The position numbers were made by a program, and so were the translations under genes. Below, piece by piece: positions 32,105-41,469 of a DNA stretch of 64,000 nt; the first letter of the stretch is position 1, and every line of letters begins with the position of its first letter. Origin of the DNA: Pseudomonas protegens. Its GTDB lineage: Bacteria; Pseudomonadota; Gammaproteobacteria; Pseudomonadales; Pseudomonadaceae. The notes below the pieces were generated by a model, which saw only the letters and a list, made by a program, of their open reading frames with translations, did no database searches and was not told the origin of the DNA. The stretch covers positions 5,069,001 through 5,133,000 of the forward strand of contig NZ_CP060201.1 in assembly GCF_013407925.2 (NCBI RefSeq), given 5' to 3'.

Positions 32105-32716
32105 ATGAGTGAATCCCCCGATCGTGACGAGCGCCACGTGGCGCGCATGTTGCGCAAGAAAGCCGTGATCGATGAGCGCATCGCCAACTCGCCCAACGAA
32201 TGTGGCCTGTTGCTGGTGCTGACCGGCAATGGCAAGGGCAAGAGCAGTTCGGCTTTCGGCATGTTGGCGCGGTCCATGGGCCACGGCATGCAGTGCGGCG
32301 TGGTGCAGTTCATCAAGGGCCGTAACAGCACCGGCGAAGAACTGTTCTTCCGGCGTTTTCCGGAGCAGGTGCGCTTTCATGTGATGGGCGAGGGCTTTAC
32401 CTGGGAAACCCAGGATCGCCAGCGCGATATCGCCGCGGCCGAAGCCGCCTGGGCAGTGTCCAGGGCGTTGCTGAGCGACCCGGGCATCGGTCTGGTGGTG
32501 CTCGACGAACTGAACATCGCCCTCAAGCACGGCTACCTGGATCTGGACCAGGTGCTCAGCGACCTGCAAGCCCGGCCGCCCATGCAGCATGTGGTGGTGA
32601 CCGGCCGTGGGGCCAAGCCGGAACTGATCGAACTGGCCGATACCGTCACCGAAATGGGCATGGTCAAGCATGCCTTCCAGGCCGGCATCAAGGCGCAGAA
32701 AGGTGTTGAGCTGTGA
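32105..32716 (+). CDS. cobO: Cob(I)yrinic acid a,c-diamide adenosyltransferase (CobO)
   Basis: CobO (CobA/BtuR family) attaches the 5'-deoxyadenosyl group from ATP to Co(I) of the corrin. The 203-residue protein has the P-loop LVLTGNGKGKSSSAFG, then GVVQFIKGRNSTGEE and the VVLDELNIALK block. ATG at 32105, about 95 bases downstream of the riboswitch, is preceded by GGAG. It is the first gene of the operon; cobB follows after 10 bases. Confidence 0.95.
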   Translation: MSESPDRDERHVARMLRKKAVIDERIANSPNECGLLLVLTGNGKGKSSSAFGMLARSMGHGMQCGVVQFIKGRNSTGEELFFRRFPEQVRFHVMGEGFTWETQDRQRDIAAAEAAWAVSRALLSDPGIGLVVLDELNIALKHGYLDLDQVLSDLQARPPMQHVVVTGRGAKPELIELADTVTEMGMVKHAFQAGIKAQKGVEL

Positions 32717-32726
32717 GCGTGATTTC

Positions 32727-34049
32727 ATGACCGATGTTCGTCATTGCCCGGCGGTATTGATCGCCGCGCCGGCTTCCGGCCAGGGCAAGACCACCGTGAC
32801 CGCTGCCCTGGCTCGTCTGCACCGCAACCAGGGGCGCAAGGTACGGGTGTTCAAATGCGGCCCGGACTTTCTCGACCCGATGATTCTCGAACGTGCCAGC
32901 GGCGCTCCGGTGTATCAGCTGGACATGTGGATGGTGGGCGAACAGGAAAGCCGGCGCCTGCTCTGGGAAGCGGCGGCTGACGCCGACCTGATCCTGATCG
33001 AAGGGGTCATGGGGCTGTTCGACGGCACCCCCTCCAGTGCCGATCTGGCGCGGCATTTCGGGGTGCCGGTGCTGGGGGTGATCGATGGCACCGCCATGGC
33101 CCAGACCTTCGGCGCGCTGGCCCTGGGCTTGGCCCGCTATCAGCCGGACCTGCCGTTCGCCGGGGTGCTGGCCAACCGGGTCGGCACCTTGCGTCACGCG
33201 CAGTTGCTCGAAGGCAGCCTTACCGAGGGTTTGCGCTGGTACGGCGCCCTGTCCCGGGAAACCGATATCGAACTGCCCAGCCGGCACCTGGGGCTGGTGC
33301 AGGCCCGTGAACTGAATGATCTCGACTTGCGCCTGGATGCCGCCGCCGAGGCGCTGGCCAGCAGCTGTCAGGTGGAGTTGCCGCCCGCCGTGAGTTTTGC
33401 CGCGCCAACGCCAGTGGTTTGCGAGCCCTTGCTGGAGGGCGTGCGCATTGCTGTGGCGCGGGACGAGGCGTTTGCCTTTACCTACGGCGCCAGCCTCGAT
33501 CTGTTGCGGGCCATGGGCGCGCAATTGCATTTCTTCTCCCCTATCCACGACACGACACTGCCGCAGGCAGACAGCCTGTACCTGCCCGGTGGCTACCCGG
33601 AATTGCATCACCAGGCCCTGGCGCAGAACGGCGCCATGCTCGACGCCATTCGTGCCCACCATGCTGCGGGCAAGCCATTGCTCGCCGAGTGTGGCGGCAT
33701 GCTGTACCTGCTCGACTCCCTGACCGACGTCGACGGCCAGTGTGCCGAGCTGCTGGGCTTGCTGCCCGGCGCGGCGGTGATGCAGAAGCGCCTGGCGGCC
33801 CTGGCCTTGCAGGCCGTGGAGTTGCCGGAAGGCAGCTTGCGTGGCCATACCTACCATCACTCCCTGACCACCACAGCCCTTGAGCCGATTGCCCGGGGCA
33901 TCAGTCCCAACGGTGGGCGGGGGGCTGAGGCGGTGTACCGCGACGGGCGGATGACCGCTTCCTATGTGCATTTCTACTTTCCGTCCAATTCGGCGGCGGT
34001 GGCGGCGTTGTTCGCTCCGGCTCCTGCAGGGGGGGTGAGCGGTGAGTGA
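32727..34049 (+). CDS. cobB: Cobyrinate a,c-diamide synthase (CobB)
   Basis: CobB amidates the a and c side chains of the corrin with glutamine and ATP. The 440-residue protein has an N-terminal synthetase domain with the ATP loop APASGQGKTTVTAAL and a C-terminal class I glutaminase domain with its cysteine in LLAECGGMLYLLDS and a catalytic histidine near SYVHFYF. I start at the ATG at 32727. It overlaps bluB by eight bases. Confidence 0.93.
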   Translation: MTDVRHCPAVLIAAPASGQGKTTVTAALARLHRNQGRKVRVFKCGPDFLDPMILERASGAPVYQLDMWMVGEQESRRLLWEAAADADLILIEGVMGLFDGTPSSADLARHFGVPVLGVIDGTAMAQTFGALALGLARYQPDLPFAGVLANRVGTLRHAQLLEGSLTEGLRWYGALSRETDIELPSRHLGLVQARELNDLDLRLDAAAEALASSCQVELPPAVSFAAPTPVVCEPLLEGVRIAVARDEAFAFTYGASLDLLRAMGAQLHFFSPIHDTTLPQADSLYLPGGYPELHHQALAQNGAMLDAIRAHHAAGKPLLAECGGMLYLLDSLTDVDGQCAELLGLLPGAAVMQKRLAALALQAVELPEGSLRGHTYHHSLTTTALEPIARGISPNGGRGAEAVYRDGRMTASYVHFYFPSNSAAVAALFAPAPAGGVSGE

Positions 34050-34692
34050 GCAGGCATTTTCTGCGGCGGAGCGTGCGGCCGTGTATCGCGCCATCGCCGA
34101 ACGTCGGGACATGCGGCATTTTGCCGGTGGCAGTGTCGAGCCCGAGTTGCTGCGGCGCTTGCTGGAGGCGGCGCATCAGGCGCCCAGTGTGGGGCTGATG
34201 CAGCCCTGGCGTTTTATCCGCATCAGCGATCGCCCGTTGCGTGGGCGCATCCAGCAGTTGGTGGAGGAGGAGCGGGTGCGCACTGCCGAGGCGCTGGGCG
34301 AGCGTTCCGACGAGTTCATGCAGCTCAAGGTCGAAGGCATCCACGACTGTGCCGAGGTGCTGGTGGCGGCATTGATGGATGGCCGTGAGCGGCATGTCTT
34401 TGGTCGGCGCACCCTGCCGGAAATGGACCTGGCCTCGCTGTCCTGCGCCATTCAGAACCTCTGGCTGGCGGCCCGCAGCGAAGGCCTGGGCCTGGGCTGG
34501 GTGTCGCTGTTCGAGCCCCAGGCCCTGGCCGACCTGCTGGGATTGCCCGCCGGAGCCAAGCCCTTGGCCGTGTTGTGCCTGGGCCCGGTGACCGAGTTCT
34601 ATCCGGCGCCGATGCTGGCGCTGCAGGGCTGGGCGCAGCCCCGGCCATTGAGTGAGTTGCTGTATGAGAATTACTGGGGAGTGAGTCAATGA
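34042..34692 (+). CDS. bluB: 5,6-Dimethylbenzimidazole synthase (BluB)
   Basis: BluB cannibalises reduced FMN with oxygen to make the lower ligand DMB, so this strain can build true B12 aerobically. The 216-residue protein is of the nitroreductase fold: [10 protein letters not shown] near the start, [17 protein letters not shown] and the later [12 protein letters not shown]. The start is a GTG at 34042 overlapping the cobB stop. Its place inside the operon between cobB and cobD supports the assignment. Confidence 0.9.
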   Translation: MSEQAFSAAERAAVYRAIAERRDMRHFAGGSVEPELLRRLLEAAHQAPSVGLMQPWRFIRISDRPLRGRIQQLVEEERVRTAEALGERSDEFMQLKVEGIHDCAEVLVAALMDGRERHVFGRRTLPEMDLASLSCAIQNLWLAARSEGLGLGWVSLFEPQALADLLGLPAGAKPLAVLCLGPVTEFYPAPMLALQGWAQPRPLSELLYENYWGVSQ

Positions 34693-35597
34693 GCGTGGCG
34701 TTGCTGAGTGTCGCCGGGGTGGCGCTGGATGCGTTGCTGGGCGAGCCCAAGCGCTGGCATCCGCTGGTGGCCTTCGGCCGCATGGCGGATCGTATCGAGC
34801 AGCGTTTCAACGCCGCCGGCCGGGGCTGGCGCAGTCATGGGGTCAGCGCCTGGGTACTGGCGGTGCTGCCCCTGACCCTGGTGGCCACGGCTCTGTCCTG
34901 GCTGCCCTACATCGGTTGGCTGGTGGAGATCGTTGCTCTGTATTGCGCCCTGGGCCTGCGCAGCCTCGGCGAGCACGTCGAGCCGGTGGCTCAGGCTCTG
35001 CGCAGCGACGACCTGGATGAGGCCCGGCGTCGGGTCGGTTTTCTGGTGAGCCGTCAGACCAGTGAGCTGGATGCCACCGAAGTGGCGCGGGCTGCCACTG
35101 AGTCGGTGTTGGAAAACGGCAGCGATGCGGTGTTCGCCGCCTTGTTCTGGTTTGCCGTGGCCGGTGCGCCGGGGGTGGTGCTCTATCGCCTGAGCAACAC
35201 CCTGGATGCCATGTGGGGTTATCGCAACGAGCGCTTCGAGCGTTTCGGCTGGGCGGCGGCGCGGATCGACGACCTGCTCAACTATATTCCTGCGCGCCTG
35301 GTGGCCCTGACCTATGCCGTGCTGGGCAAGACTCGTCTGGCGCTCAAATGCTGGTGGCGCCAGGGGCCGACCTGGGACAGTCCCAATGCCGGCCCGGTCA
35401 TGGCGGCCGGAGCGGGTGCCCTGGGTGTGGAACTGGGCGGCGCAGCGATTTATCACGGTGAGTTGCATCAGCGTCCGCAACTGGGCGAAGGCGAGCCGGC
35501 CAGTGCCGATTCCATCGATCGTGGCTGGCAGTTGGTGCAGCGGGGTATCTGGCTGTGGTTGTTGATTCTGTGCCTGGGGGCTGAATTCTATGCTTGA
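34689..35597 (+). CDS. cobD: Adenosylcobinamide-phosphate synthase (CobD/CbiB)
   Basis: An inner-membrane enzyme that joins (R)-1-amino-2-propanol phosphate to adenosylcobyric acid. The 302-residue protein has four to five membrane helices, [17 protein letters not shown] at the N-terminus, the conserved [23 protein letters not shown] block and [13 protein letters not shown]. The ATG overlaps the bluB stop by four bases, and the end overlaps cobC by eight. Confidence 0.92.
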   Translation: MSVALLSVAGVALDALLGEPKRWHPLVAFGRMADRIEQRFNAAGRGWRSHGVSAWVLAVLPLTLVATALSWLPYIGWLVEIVALYCALGLRSLGEHVEPVAQALRSDDLDEARRRVGFLVSRQTSELDATEVARAATESVLENGSDAVFAALFWFAVAGAPGVVLYRLSNTLDAMWGYRNERFERFGWAAARIDDLLNYIPARLVALTYAVLGKTRLALKCWWRQGPTWDSPNAGPVMAAGAGALGVELGGAAIYHGELHQRPQLGEGEPASADSIDRGWQLVQRGIWLWLLILCLGAEFYA

Positions 35598-36582
35598 GCA
35601 CGGTGGAAGGTTGCGCAAGGCGGCCCAGGAATACGGGATCGCCGAAGAGGCCTGGCTGGACCTGTCCAGCGGATTGGCGCCCTGGCCGTTTCCTGTTCCG
35701 GACATTCCCTTGCGGGCCTGGGCGCGCTTGCCGGAAACCGATGACGGCCTGGAGCAGGCGGCCTGTGCCTACTACGGTGCCAGCGAGGTATTGCCGGTGG
35801 CCGGTTCCCAGGCCGCGATCCAATTGCTGCCGCGACTGCGGCGGGCGGGCAAGGTCGGGGTGTTGTCGCCCTGTTATGCCGAGCACGCCGAAGCCTGGCG
35901 CCGCAGTGGCTACCGGGTGCGAGAGGTGCTGGAGCAGGAAGTGGATTTCTTTCTCGACAGCCTCGATGTGCTGGTGGTGGTCAACCCCAACAACCCCACC
36001 GGCCTGAGCCTGACCCCGGAGCGCCTGCTGGACTGGCACGCGCGCTTGGCCCAGCGCGGTGGTTGGCTGGTGGTGGATGAGGCCTTCATGGACAACACCC
36101 CGGACCTGAGCCTGGCCCGCCATGCCCATCAGGTGGGGCTGATTGTCCTGCGCTCGTTCGGCAAGTTCTTTGGCCTGGCTGGCGTGCGCCTGGGGTTTGT
36201 CCTGGCCGAGCGCCGGTTGCTCAAGCTGCTGGCGGAGCAGGTGGGGCCCTGGGCGGTCAGCGGGCCGACCCGGGTGCTGGGGCAGGTGTGCCTGCGGGAT
36301 ATCGACGGGCATGTGCGGCAGCGCCTGCGCAGCGAGGCGGCCAGCCAGCGCCTGAGTGAGGTTCTGGAACGCTTCGGCTTCAAGCCCCAGGGTGGCTGCG
36401 CCCTGTTCCAGTGGCTGATCACCGCCGAGGCCGAGCAGCTTTATCAATTCATGGCACGGCGCGGCATTCTGCTGCGGCTGTTCGTCCACAACAGCAGCCT
36501 GCGCTTCGGCCTGCCCGCCGACGATGTCGACTGGGCACGCCTGGAGCAGGCGCTGCAGGCCTATCGCAAGGATCACCCATGA
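35590..36582 (+). CDS. cobC: Threonine-phosphate decarboxylase (CobC)
   Basis: A PLP-dependent class I/II aminotransferase-fold enzyme that decarboxylates threonine phosphate to supply aminopropanol phosphate for the nucleotide loop (the job called CobD in Salmonella). In 330 residues it shows [21 protein letters not shown] and the PLP lysine in [17 protein letters not shown]. It overlaps both neighbours. The symbol follows P. denitrificans usage. Confidence 0.9.
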   Translation: MLEHGGRLRKAAQEYGIAEEAWLDLSSGLAPWPFPVPDIPLRAWARLPETDDGLEQAACAYYGASEVLPVAGSQAAIQLLPRLRRAGKVGVLSPCYAEHAEAWRRSGYRVREVLEQEVDFFLDSLDVLVVVNPNNPTGLSLTPERLLDWHARLAQRGGWLVVDEAFMDNTPDLSLARHAHQVGLIVLRSFGKFFGLAGVRLGFVLAERRLLKLLAEQVGPWAVSGPTRVLGQVCLRDIDGHVRQRLRSEAASQRLSEVLERFGFKPQGGCALFQWLITAEAEQLYQFMARRGILLRLFVHNSSLRFGLPADDVDWARLEQALQAYRKDHP

Positions 36583-38030
36583 CCACCCTGATGGTGCAGG
36601 GCACCACCTCGGATGCCGGCAAGAGCACGCTGGTGACCGCGCTGTGTCGCTGGCTGTTGCGCCAGGGCGTCAGCGTGGTGCCGTTCAAGCCGCAGAACAT
36701 GGCGCTCAACAGTGCGGTGACCGCCGACGGCGGTGAAATCGGTCGGGCCCAGGCGGTCCAGGCCCAGGCGGCCAACCTGGCGCCCCACACCGACATGAAC
36801 CCGGTGTTGCTCAAGCCCAACAGCGACACCGGCTCCCAGGTGATCATTCACGGTCGCGCCGTGACCACCATGAATGCCGTGGCCTATCACGACTACAAGG
36901 CCATCGCCATGCAGGCGGTGCTGGCTTCCCATGAGCGCCTGCGGGGTGCCTATGAGGTGGTGATGGTGGAAGGCGCCGGCTCGCCGGCGGAGATCAACCT
37001 GCGTGCCGGCGACATCGCCAACATGGGCTTTGCCGAGGCGGTGGACTGCCCAGTGCTGCTGATCGCCGATATCAACCGCGGCGGGGTGTTCGCGCATCTG
37101 GTGGGCACCCTGGAACTGCTGTCGCCCAGTGAGCAGGCGCGGGTCAAGGGCTTCATCATCAACCGCTTCCGAGGCGACCTGGCCCTGCTGCAACCGGGAC
37201 TGGACTGGCTGGAGGCCCGCACCGGCAAGCCGGTGCTCGGGGTGCTGCCCTACGTGCTGGACCTGCACCTGGAAGCCGAGGACGGCATCGATCAGCGTCA
37301 GACCGGCAAGGTCGAGCAAGTGCTCAAGGTGGTGGTGCCGGTGTTGCCGCGGATCAGCAACCACACCGACTTCGATCCCCTGCGCCTGCATCCGCAGGTG
37401 GATTTGCAGTTCATCGGTCCCGGGCAGGCAATCCCGGCCGCCGATCTGATCATTCTTCCCGGCTCGAAAAGCGTGCGCGGCGATCTGGCCTTTCTGCGAG
37501 CCAACGGCTGGGAACGGGCCATCGCCCGGCACTTGCGCTATGGCGGCAAGCTGCTGGGGATCTGTGGCGGCCTGCAGATGCTTGGCAAGCAGTTGCACGA
37601 TCCCCTGGGCCTGGAAGGCGCCGCCGGTTCCAGCCCGGGCCTGGGCCTGCTGGACTTTGTCACCGTGCTTGAGGAAGAGAAGCAGCTGCGCAATGTTCGT
37701 GGCCACCTGAGCCTGGAGCAGGCCGCGATCAGCGGGTACGAGATTCACGCCGGGGTCACCCGCGGCCCGGCCCTGGAGCAGCCGGCGGTGCTGTTGGACG
37801 ATGGACGTCGCGACGGCGCTTGCAGCGCCGATGGGCAGATTCTCGCCACCTACCTGCATGGTCTGTTCGAAAGCCCGGCGGCCTGCAGTGCGCTGTTGCG
37901 CTGGGCGGGCCTTGAGGCGGTCCAGGAGGTGGACTACCACGCCTTGCGCGAGCGCGATATCGAGCGTCTGGCGGACCTGGTGGAGCGGCATCTGGACACC
38001 GCCGCGCTGCTCACCCTCTGTGGTCGCTAG
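36579..38030 (+). CDS. cobQ: Cobyric acid synthase (CobQ)
   Basis: CobQ amidates side chains b, d, e and g of adenosylcobyrinic acid a,c-diamide. The 483-residue protein has [19 protein letters not shown] (ATP loop), [28 protein letters not shown], and a glutaminase domain with Cys in [12 protein letters not shown] and His in ATYLHGLFE. The ATG at 36579 overlaps the cobC stop as ATGA. cobP follows after 36 bases. Confidence 0.95.
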   Translation: MTTLMVQGTTSDAGKSTLVTALCRWLLRQGVSVVPFKPQNMALNSAVTADGGEIGRAQAVQAQAANLAPHTDMNPVLLKPNSDTGSQVIIHGRAVTTMNAVAYHDYKAIAMQAVLASHERLRGAYEVVMVEGAGSPAEINLRAGDIANMGFAEAVDCPVLLIADINRGGVFAHLVGTLELLSPSEQARVKGFIINRFRGDLALLQPGLDWLEARTGKPVLGVLPYVLDLHLEAEDGIDQRQTGKVEQVLKVVVPVLPRISNHTDFDPLRLHPQVDLQFIGPGQAIPAADLIILPGSKSVRGDLAFLRANGWERAIARHLRYGGKLLGICGGLQMLGKQLHDPLGLEGAAGSSPGLGLLDFVTVLEEEKQLRNVRGHLSLEQAAISGYEIHAGVTRGPALEQPAVLLDDGRRDGACSADGQILATYLHGLFESPAACSALLRWAGLEAVQEVDYHALRERDIERLADLVERHLDTAALLTLCGR

Positions 38031-38066
38031 AACCGCGGTGAACATTCATTTCAAAGGTGCTCAAGC

Positions 38067-38588
38067 ATGCTGCAACTGATTCTCGGCGGTGCCCGTTCCG
38101 GCAAGAGTCGCCTGGCCGAACAACTCGCCAGCGACAGCGCCCTGCAGGTCACCTACATCGCCACCAGCCAGCCCCTGGATGGCGAGATGAACCAGCGTAT
38201 CGTCCATCATCGCGAACGCCGACCAAGTCATTGGGGCCTGATCGAAGAGCCGCTAGAACTGGCCCGGGTGTTGCAGCAAGCCGCCGCCCCCGGGCATTGC
38301 CTGCTGGTGGATTGCCTGACCCTGTGGTTGACCAACCTGCTGATGCTGGACGACCAGGAGCGTCTGCAGGCCGAGCGCGACGCCTTGTTGCAGTGCCTGC
38401 CCGGGCTGCCGGGAACGATCATTTTTGTCAGCAACGAAACCGGAATGGGTGTCGTGCCGCTGGGCGAATTGACTCGCCGTTACGTGGATGAAGCCGGTTG
38501 GCTGCATCAAGCTCTGGCCGAGCGCTGTCAGCGTGTGGTGCTGACGGTGGCCGGCCTGCCCCTGACTTTGAAAGGAACTGCGTTATGA
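38067..38588 (+). CDS. cobP: Adenosylcobinamide kinase / guanylyltransferase (CobP/CobU)
   Basis: A bifunctional enzyme that phosphorylates adenosylcobinamide and then transfers GMP from GTP to give AdoCbi-GDP. The 173-residue protein begins [18 protein letters not shown] (P-loop), has the guanylylated histidine region [27 protein letters not shown] and [11 protein letters not shown]. The stop overlaps the cobT start as ATGA. Confidence 0.93.
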   Translation: MLQLILGGARSGKSRLAEQLASDSALQVTYIATSQPLDGEMNQRIVHHRERRPSHWGLIEEPLELARVLQQAAAPGHCLLVDCLTLWLTNLLMLDDQERLQAERDALLQCLPGLPGTIIFVSNETGMGVVPLGELTRRYVDEAGWLHQALAERCQRVVLTVAGLPLTLKGTAL

Positions 38589-39640
38589 GTAACTCCTGGT
38601 GGCTGAATCCATGCAAGGCGATCGATGCGCAGAGGGTCGAGCAAGCATTGGCGCGACAGCAGCAACTGACCAAGCCGGCCGGCTCGCTCGGCCAACTGGA
38701 GCCTTTAGCGGTGCGCCTGGCCGGTTTGCAGGGGCGGCTCAAGCCTGGCCTGGAGCGGCTGTGGATCGCGATCTTCGCCGGTGATCACGGGGTGGTCGCC
38801 GAAGGGGTGTCCGCCTATCCGCAAGAGGTCACCGGGCAGATGCTGCTGAACTTTGTCAGTGGCGGAGCAGCGATCAGCGTGCTGGCGCGGCAACTGGGGG
38901 CGCAACTGGAAGTGGTGGACCTGGGAACGGTGGCGTCCGGCTTGAACCTGCCGGGGGTGCGCCACCTGAACCTGGGAGCGGGTACGCAGAATTTTGTCCA
39001 GGGACCGGCCATGACTCCGGATCAGGGCGAGCAAGCCCTGCAGGCCGGGCGCGACAGCGTGCTGCGGGCCCGGGCCGAGGGTGCCCAGCTGTTTATCGGC
39101 GGTGAAATGGGCATTGGCAACACCACGGCTGCCAGCGCCATTGCCTGTGCCTTGCTGGATATTCCGGTGGCGCAGTTGGCCGGTCCGGGCACCGGCCTGA
39201 ATGCCGCTGGAGTCAACCACAAGGCTCAAGTGATCGAGCGGGCCCTGGCGCTGCATGCCGCCTCCCGTGGCGATGCCCTGCAAACCCTGTTCAACCTGGG
39301 CGGCTTTGAAGTGGCGGCGCTGGTGGGCGCCTATCTGGCCTGTGCCCAGGAAGGCATCGCGGTGCTGGTGGATGGCTTTATCTGCAGCGTCGCGGCGCTG
39401 GTGGCGGTGCGCCTGAATCCGGCCTGTCGCCCCTGGCTGCTGTTTGCCCACCAGGGGGCTGAGCCGGGGCACCTGCATGTGTTGCAGACCCTGGAGGCCG
39501 AGCCGCTGCTGGACCTGGGCTTGCGTCTGGGTGAGGGCAGCGGTGCGGCGCTGGCGGTGCCATTGCTGCGTCTGGCCTGCGATCTGCACGGGCAGATGGC
39601 GACCTTCGCCGAGGCGGCGGTGGCGGATCGCCCGGCATGA
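38585..39640 (+). CDS. cobT: Nicotinate-nucleotide-DMB phosphoribosyltransferase (CobT)
   Basis: CobT turns DMB and nicotinate mononucleotide into alpha-ribazole phosphate, using the BluB product. The 351-residue protein shows [51 protein letters not shown] and [14 protein letters not shown] with the catalytic glutamate near the C-terminus. The ATG at 38585 sits in the cobP stop; the end overlaps the phosphatase gene by four bases. Confidence 0.95.
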   Translation: MSNSWWLNPCKAIDAQRVEQALARQQQLTKPAGSLGQLEPLAVRLAGLQGRLKPGLERLWIAIFAGDHGVVAEGVSAYPQEVTGQMLLNFVSGGAAISVLARQLGAQLEVVDLGTVASGLNLPGVRHLNLGAGTQNFVQGPAMTPDQGEQALQAGRDSVLRARAEGAQLFIGGEMGIGNTTAASAIACALLDIPVAQLAGPGTGLNAAGVNHKAQVIERALALHAASRGDALQTLFNLGGFEVAALVGAYLACAQEGIAVLVDGFICSVAALVAVRLNPACRPWLLFAHQGAEPGHLHVLQTLEAEPLLDLGLRLGEGSGAALAVPLLRLACDLHGQMATFAEAAVADRPA

Positions 39641-40209
39641 CCTTGCACCTGGACCTGTTGCGCCACGGGGAAACCGAACTGGGCGGCGGCTTGCGCGGCA
39701 GCCTGGATGACGCCCTGACGGAGCGTGGTTGGCAACAGATGCTTGACGGGGTCCAGGGGCGCGGGCCTTGGGATCGGATCGTCAGTTCGCCGTTGCAGCG
39801 CTGTTCGCGGTTTGCCGAGCAATTGGCCGCACAACTGCACCTGCCCCTGAGTCTGGCGCCTGATCTGCGGGAGCTGCATTTTGGCGCCTGGGAAGGACGC
39901 AGCGCGGCGGCGCTGATGGACACCGAGGCTGAGGATCTGGGGCGTTTCTGGGCCGATCCCTACAGCTTCACACCGCCTGAGGGCGAGCCGGTGGCGGACT
40001 TTTCCCGGCGGGTGCTGGCGGCCATTGATGGCCTGTACCAGTCGTGGGCCGGGCAGCGGGTGCTGTTGATCAGTCATGGCGGGGTCATGCGCCTGCTGCT
40101 GGCTCGGGCGCGGGGGCTGCCCCGGGAGCAGTTGTTGAGTGTCGAAGTCAGTCACGGCGCGTTGTTCAGCCTGAATGTCTCCCCGGGTCGGCTGAGCGAG
40201 GAGGGCTGA
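39637..40209 (+). CDS. Alpha-ribazole-5'-phosphate phosphatase (CobC type of Salmonella)
   Basis: A 190-residue histidine phosphatase with the [12 protein letters not shown] catalytic motif, the [14 protein letters not shown] block and the second histidine in [13 protein letters not shown]. Placement between cobT and cobS points to removal of the 5'-phosphate from alpha-ribazole phosphate (or adenosylcobalamin phosphate). I leave the symbol blank because cobC is already used for the decarboxylase in this nomenclature. Confidence 0.87.
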   Translation: MTLHLDLLRHGETELGGGLRGSLDDALTERGWQQMLDGVQGRGPWDRIVSSPLQRCSRFAEQLAAQLHLPLSLAPDLRELHFGAWEGRSAAALMDTEAEDLGRFWADPYSFTPPEGEPVADFSRRVLAAIDGLYQSWAGQRVLLISHGGVMRLLLARARGLPREQLLSVEVSHGALFSLNVSPGRLSEEG

Positions 40210-40210
40210 G

Positions 40211-40942
40211 ATGCTGCCATTCTGGATTGCCTTGCAGTTTCTCAGCAGCTTACCGGTGCGCTTGCCGGGCATGCCGGAACCCCAGGAGTTGGGGCGCTCC
40301 CTGTTGTTCTATCCGCTGGTAGGGCTGTTGTTTGGTGTGTTGCTGTGGGGGGTGAACGCTCTGCTCGGTGGTACGCCGTTGTTGGTGCACGCGGCGCTGC
40401 TGTTGGCTGCCTGGGTCCTGCTCAGCGGAGGTTTGCATCTGGATGGTTTGGCTGACAGCGCCGATGCCTGGCTGGGGGGCTTTGGCGATCGCGAGCGTAC
40501 CTTGAGCATCATGAAGGACCCGCGCAGCGGACCGATCGCGGTGGTGACCCTGGTGCTGGTGCTGTTGCTCAAGTTCACCGCGTTGGTGGCGCTGATCGAG
40601 CAGCAGCAGGCTTTCGCCTTGTTGCTGGCGCCGTTGATCGGGCGTGCGGCGCTGCTCGGGTTGTTCCTCAGTACGCCCTATGTTCGCGCCGGCGGTCTGG
40701 GACAGGCTCTGGCCGATCACCTGCCGCGGCTAGCGGGGCGGCAGGTGTTGGGAGTGAGCGTGCTCGGTTGTTTGCTGCTGGGCGGCTACCGCGGACTCTG
40801 GGCGCTGCTGCTGGCGCTGGTGCTGTTTGTCTGGCTGCGACACTTGATGATGCGGCGTTTGGGCGGCACCACTGGCGACACCGCCGGGGCGCTGCTGGAG
40901 TTGCTGGAAGTAACCGTGCTGCTGGCGGTGGTGGCATTTTGA
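40211..40942 (+). CDS. cobS: Adenosylcobinamide-GDP ribazoletransferase (cobalamin synthase, CobS)
   Basis: CobS (cobV in P. denitrificans) is an integral membrane enzyme that joins AdoCbi-GDP with alpha-ribazole to finish the vitamin. The 243-residue protein has about six hydrophobic helices, LQFLSSLPVRLPG at the N-terminus and the conserved GGLHLDGLADSADAWLGG and MKDPRSGPIAVV blocks. It follows the phosphatase with one intervening base and is the last gene of the cob unit. Confidence 0.93.
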   Translation: MLPFWIALQFLSSLPVRLPGMPEPQELGRSLLFYPLVGLLFGVLLWGVNALLGGTPLLVHAALLLAAWVLLSGGLHLDGLADSADAWLGGFGDRERTLSIMKDPRSGPIAVVTLVLVLLLKFTALVALIEQQQAFALLLAPLIGRAALLGLFLSTPYVRAGGLGQALADHLPRLAGRQVLGVSVLGCLLLGGYRGLWALLLALVLFVWLRHLMMRRLGGTTGDTAGALLELLEVTVLLAVVAF

Positions 40943-40994
40943 GGCAGATCCGGATCTGCCGATTGAGTTGAAAATTCTTGCCTTGAATTAATCG

Positions 40995-41008
40995 CGGGTA
41001 TATACACG
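40995..41008 (+). promoter_or_regulatory. Imperfect MarR operator overlapping its own leader
   Basis: The 14-mer CGGGTATATACACG lies just ahead of the marR start codon and matches the perfect palindrome in front of the MFS gene at 12 of 14 positions. This is the pattern of a self-repressed MarR regulator. Confidence 0.65.
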
Positions 41009-41012
41009 CACC

Positions 41013-41417
41013 ATGCTTCCCTCTCAGTGTTTGTGCACCAATCTGCGTCGTGCCGCGCGTGGCGTCAGCAGGTATTACGACGGCGCCCTCGATGGCTTCG
41101 GCATCAACGTCGCCCAGTATTCCTTGCTGAACAATCTGCTGCGTCTCGATCAGCCGAGCATTTCCAGCCTGGCGGAGGCCATGGGCCTGGATCGCAGTAC
41201 CCTGGGACGTAATGTGCGGGTGCTGGAGGCGGCCGGTCTGGTCCGCTTGCTGGAAGGTGACGATCAGCGCAATCGCCTGGTGCAACTGACCGAGGCGGGG
41301 CACGAGCGCCTGGCGGCGGCCTTGCCGGCCTGGGAGGCCGCTCAGCAGCGACTGATCGATCGTTTGGGCGCGCAGAAGCGTGAAACCTTGTTGGCCTTGC
41401 TGAACGAACTGGCCTGA
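41013..41417 (+). CDS. MarR-family transcriptional regulator
   Basis: A 134-residue winged-helix regulator with the MarR layout: helix-turn-helix SISSLAEAMGLDRSTLGRNVRVLEAAGLV and the wing EGDDQRNRLVQLTEAG. An early CLCTNLRRAARGVSRYYD segment contains two cysteines that could sense oxidants or electrophiles. It precedes an MFS exporter, with a near-identical operator ahead of each gene. Its ligand is unknown. Confidence 0.87.
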   Translation: MLPSQCLCTNLRRAARGVSRYYDGALDGFGINVAQYSLLNNLLRLDQPSISSLAEAMGLDRSTLGRNVRVLEAAGLVRLLEGDDQRNRLVQLTEAGHERLAAALPAWEAAQQRLIDRLGAQKRETLLALLNELA

Positions 41418-41439
41418 CGCCGATTCGTTCGATTACAAG

Positions 41440-41453
41440 CGGGTATATACCCG
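41440..41453 (+). promoter_or_regulatory. Perfect palindromic MarR operator ahead of the MFS gene
   Basis: CGGGTATATACCCG is a perfect 14-bp palindrome 16 bases upstream of the MFS start and almost the same as the sequence ahead of marR. It probably binds the MarR dimer and covers the MFS promoter. Confidence 0.75.
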
Positions 41454-41469
41454 TAACTGGAGAATAAAA

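Noticed and set aside
31818..32108. 96-residue open frame ahead of cobO
   Set aside because: It lies within the cobalamin riboswitch, which explains the sequence conservation there.
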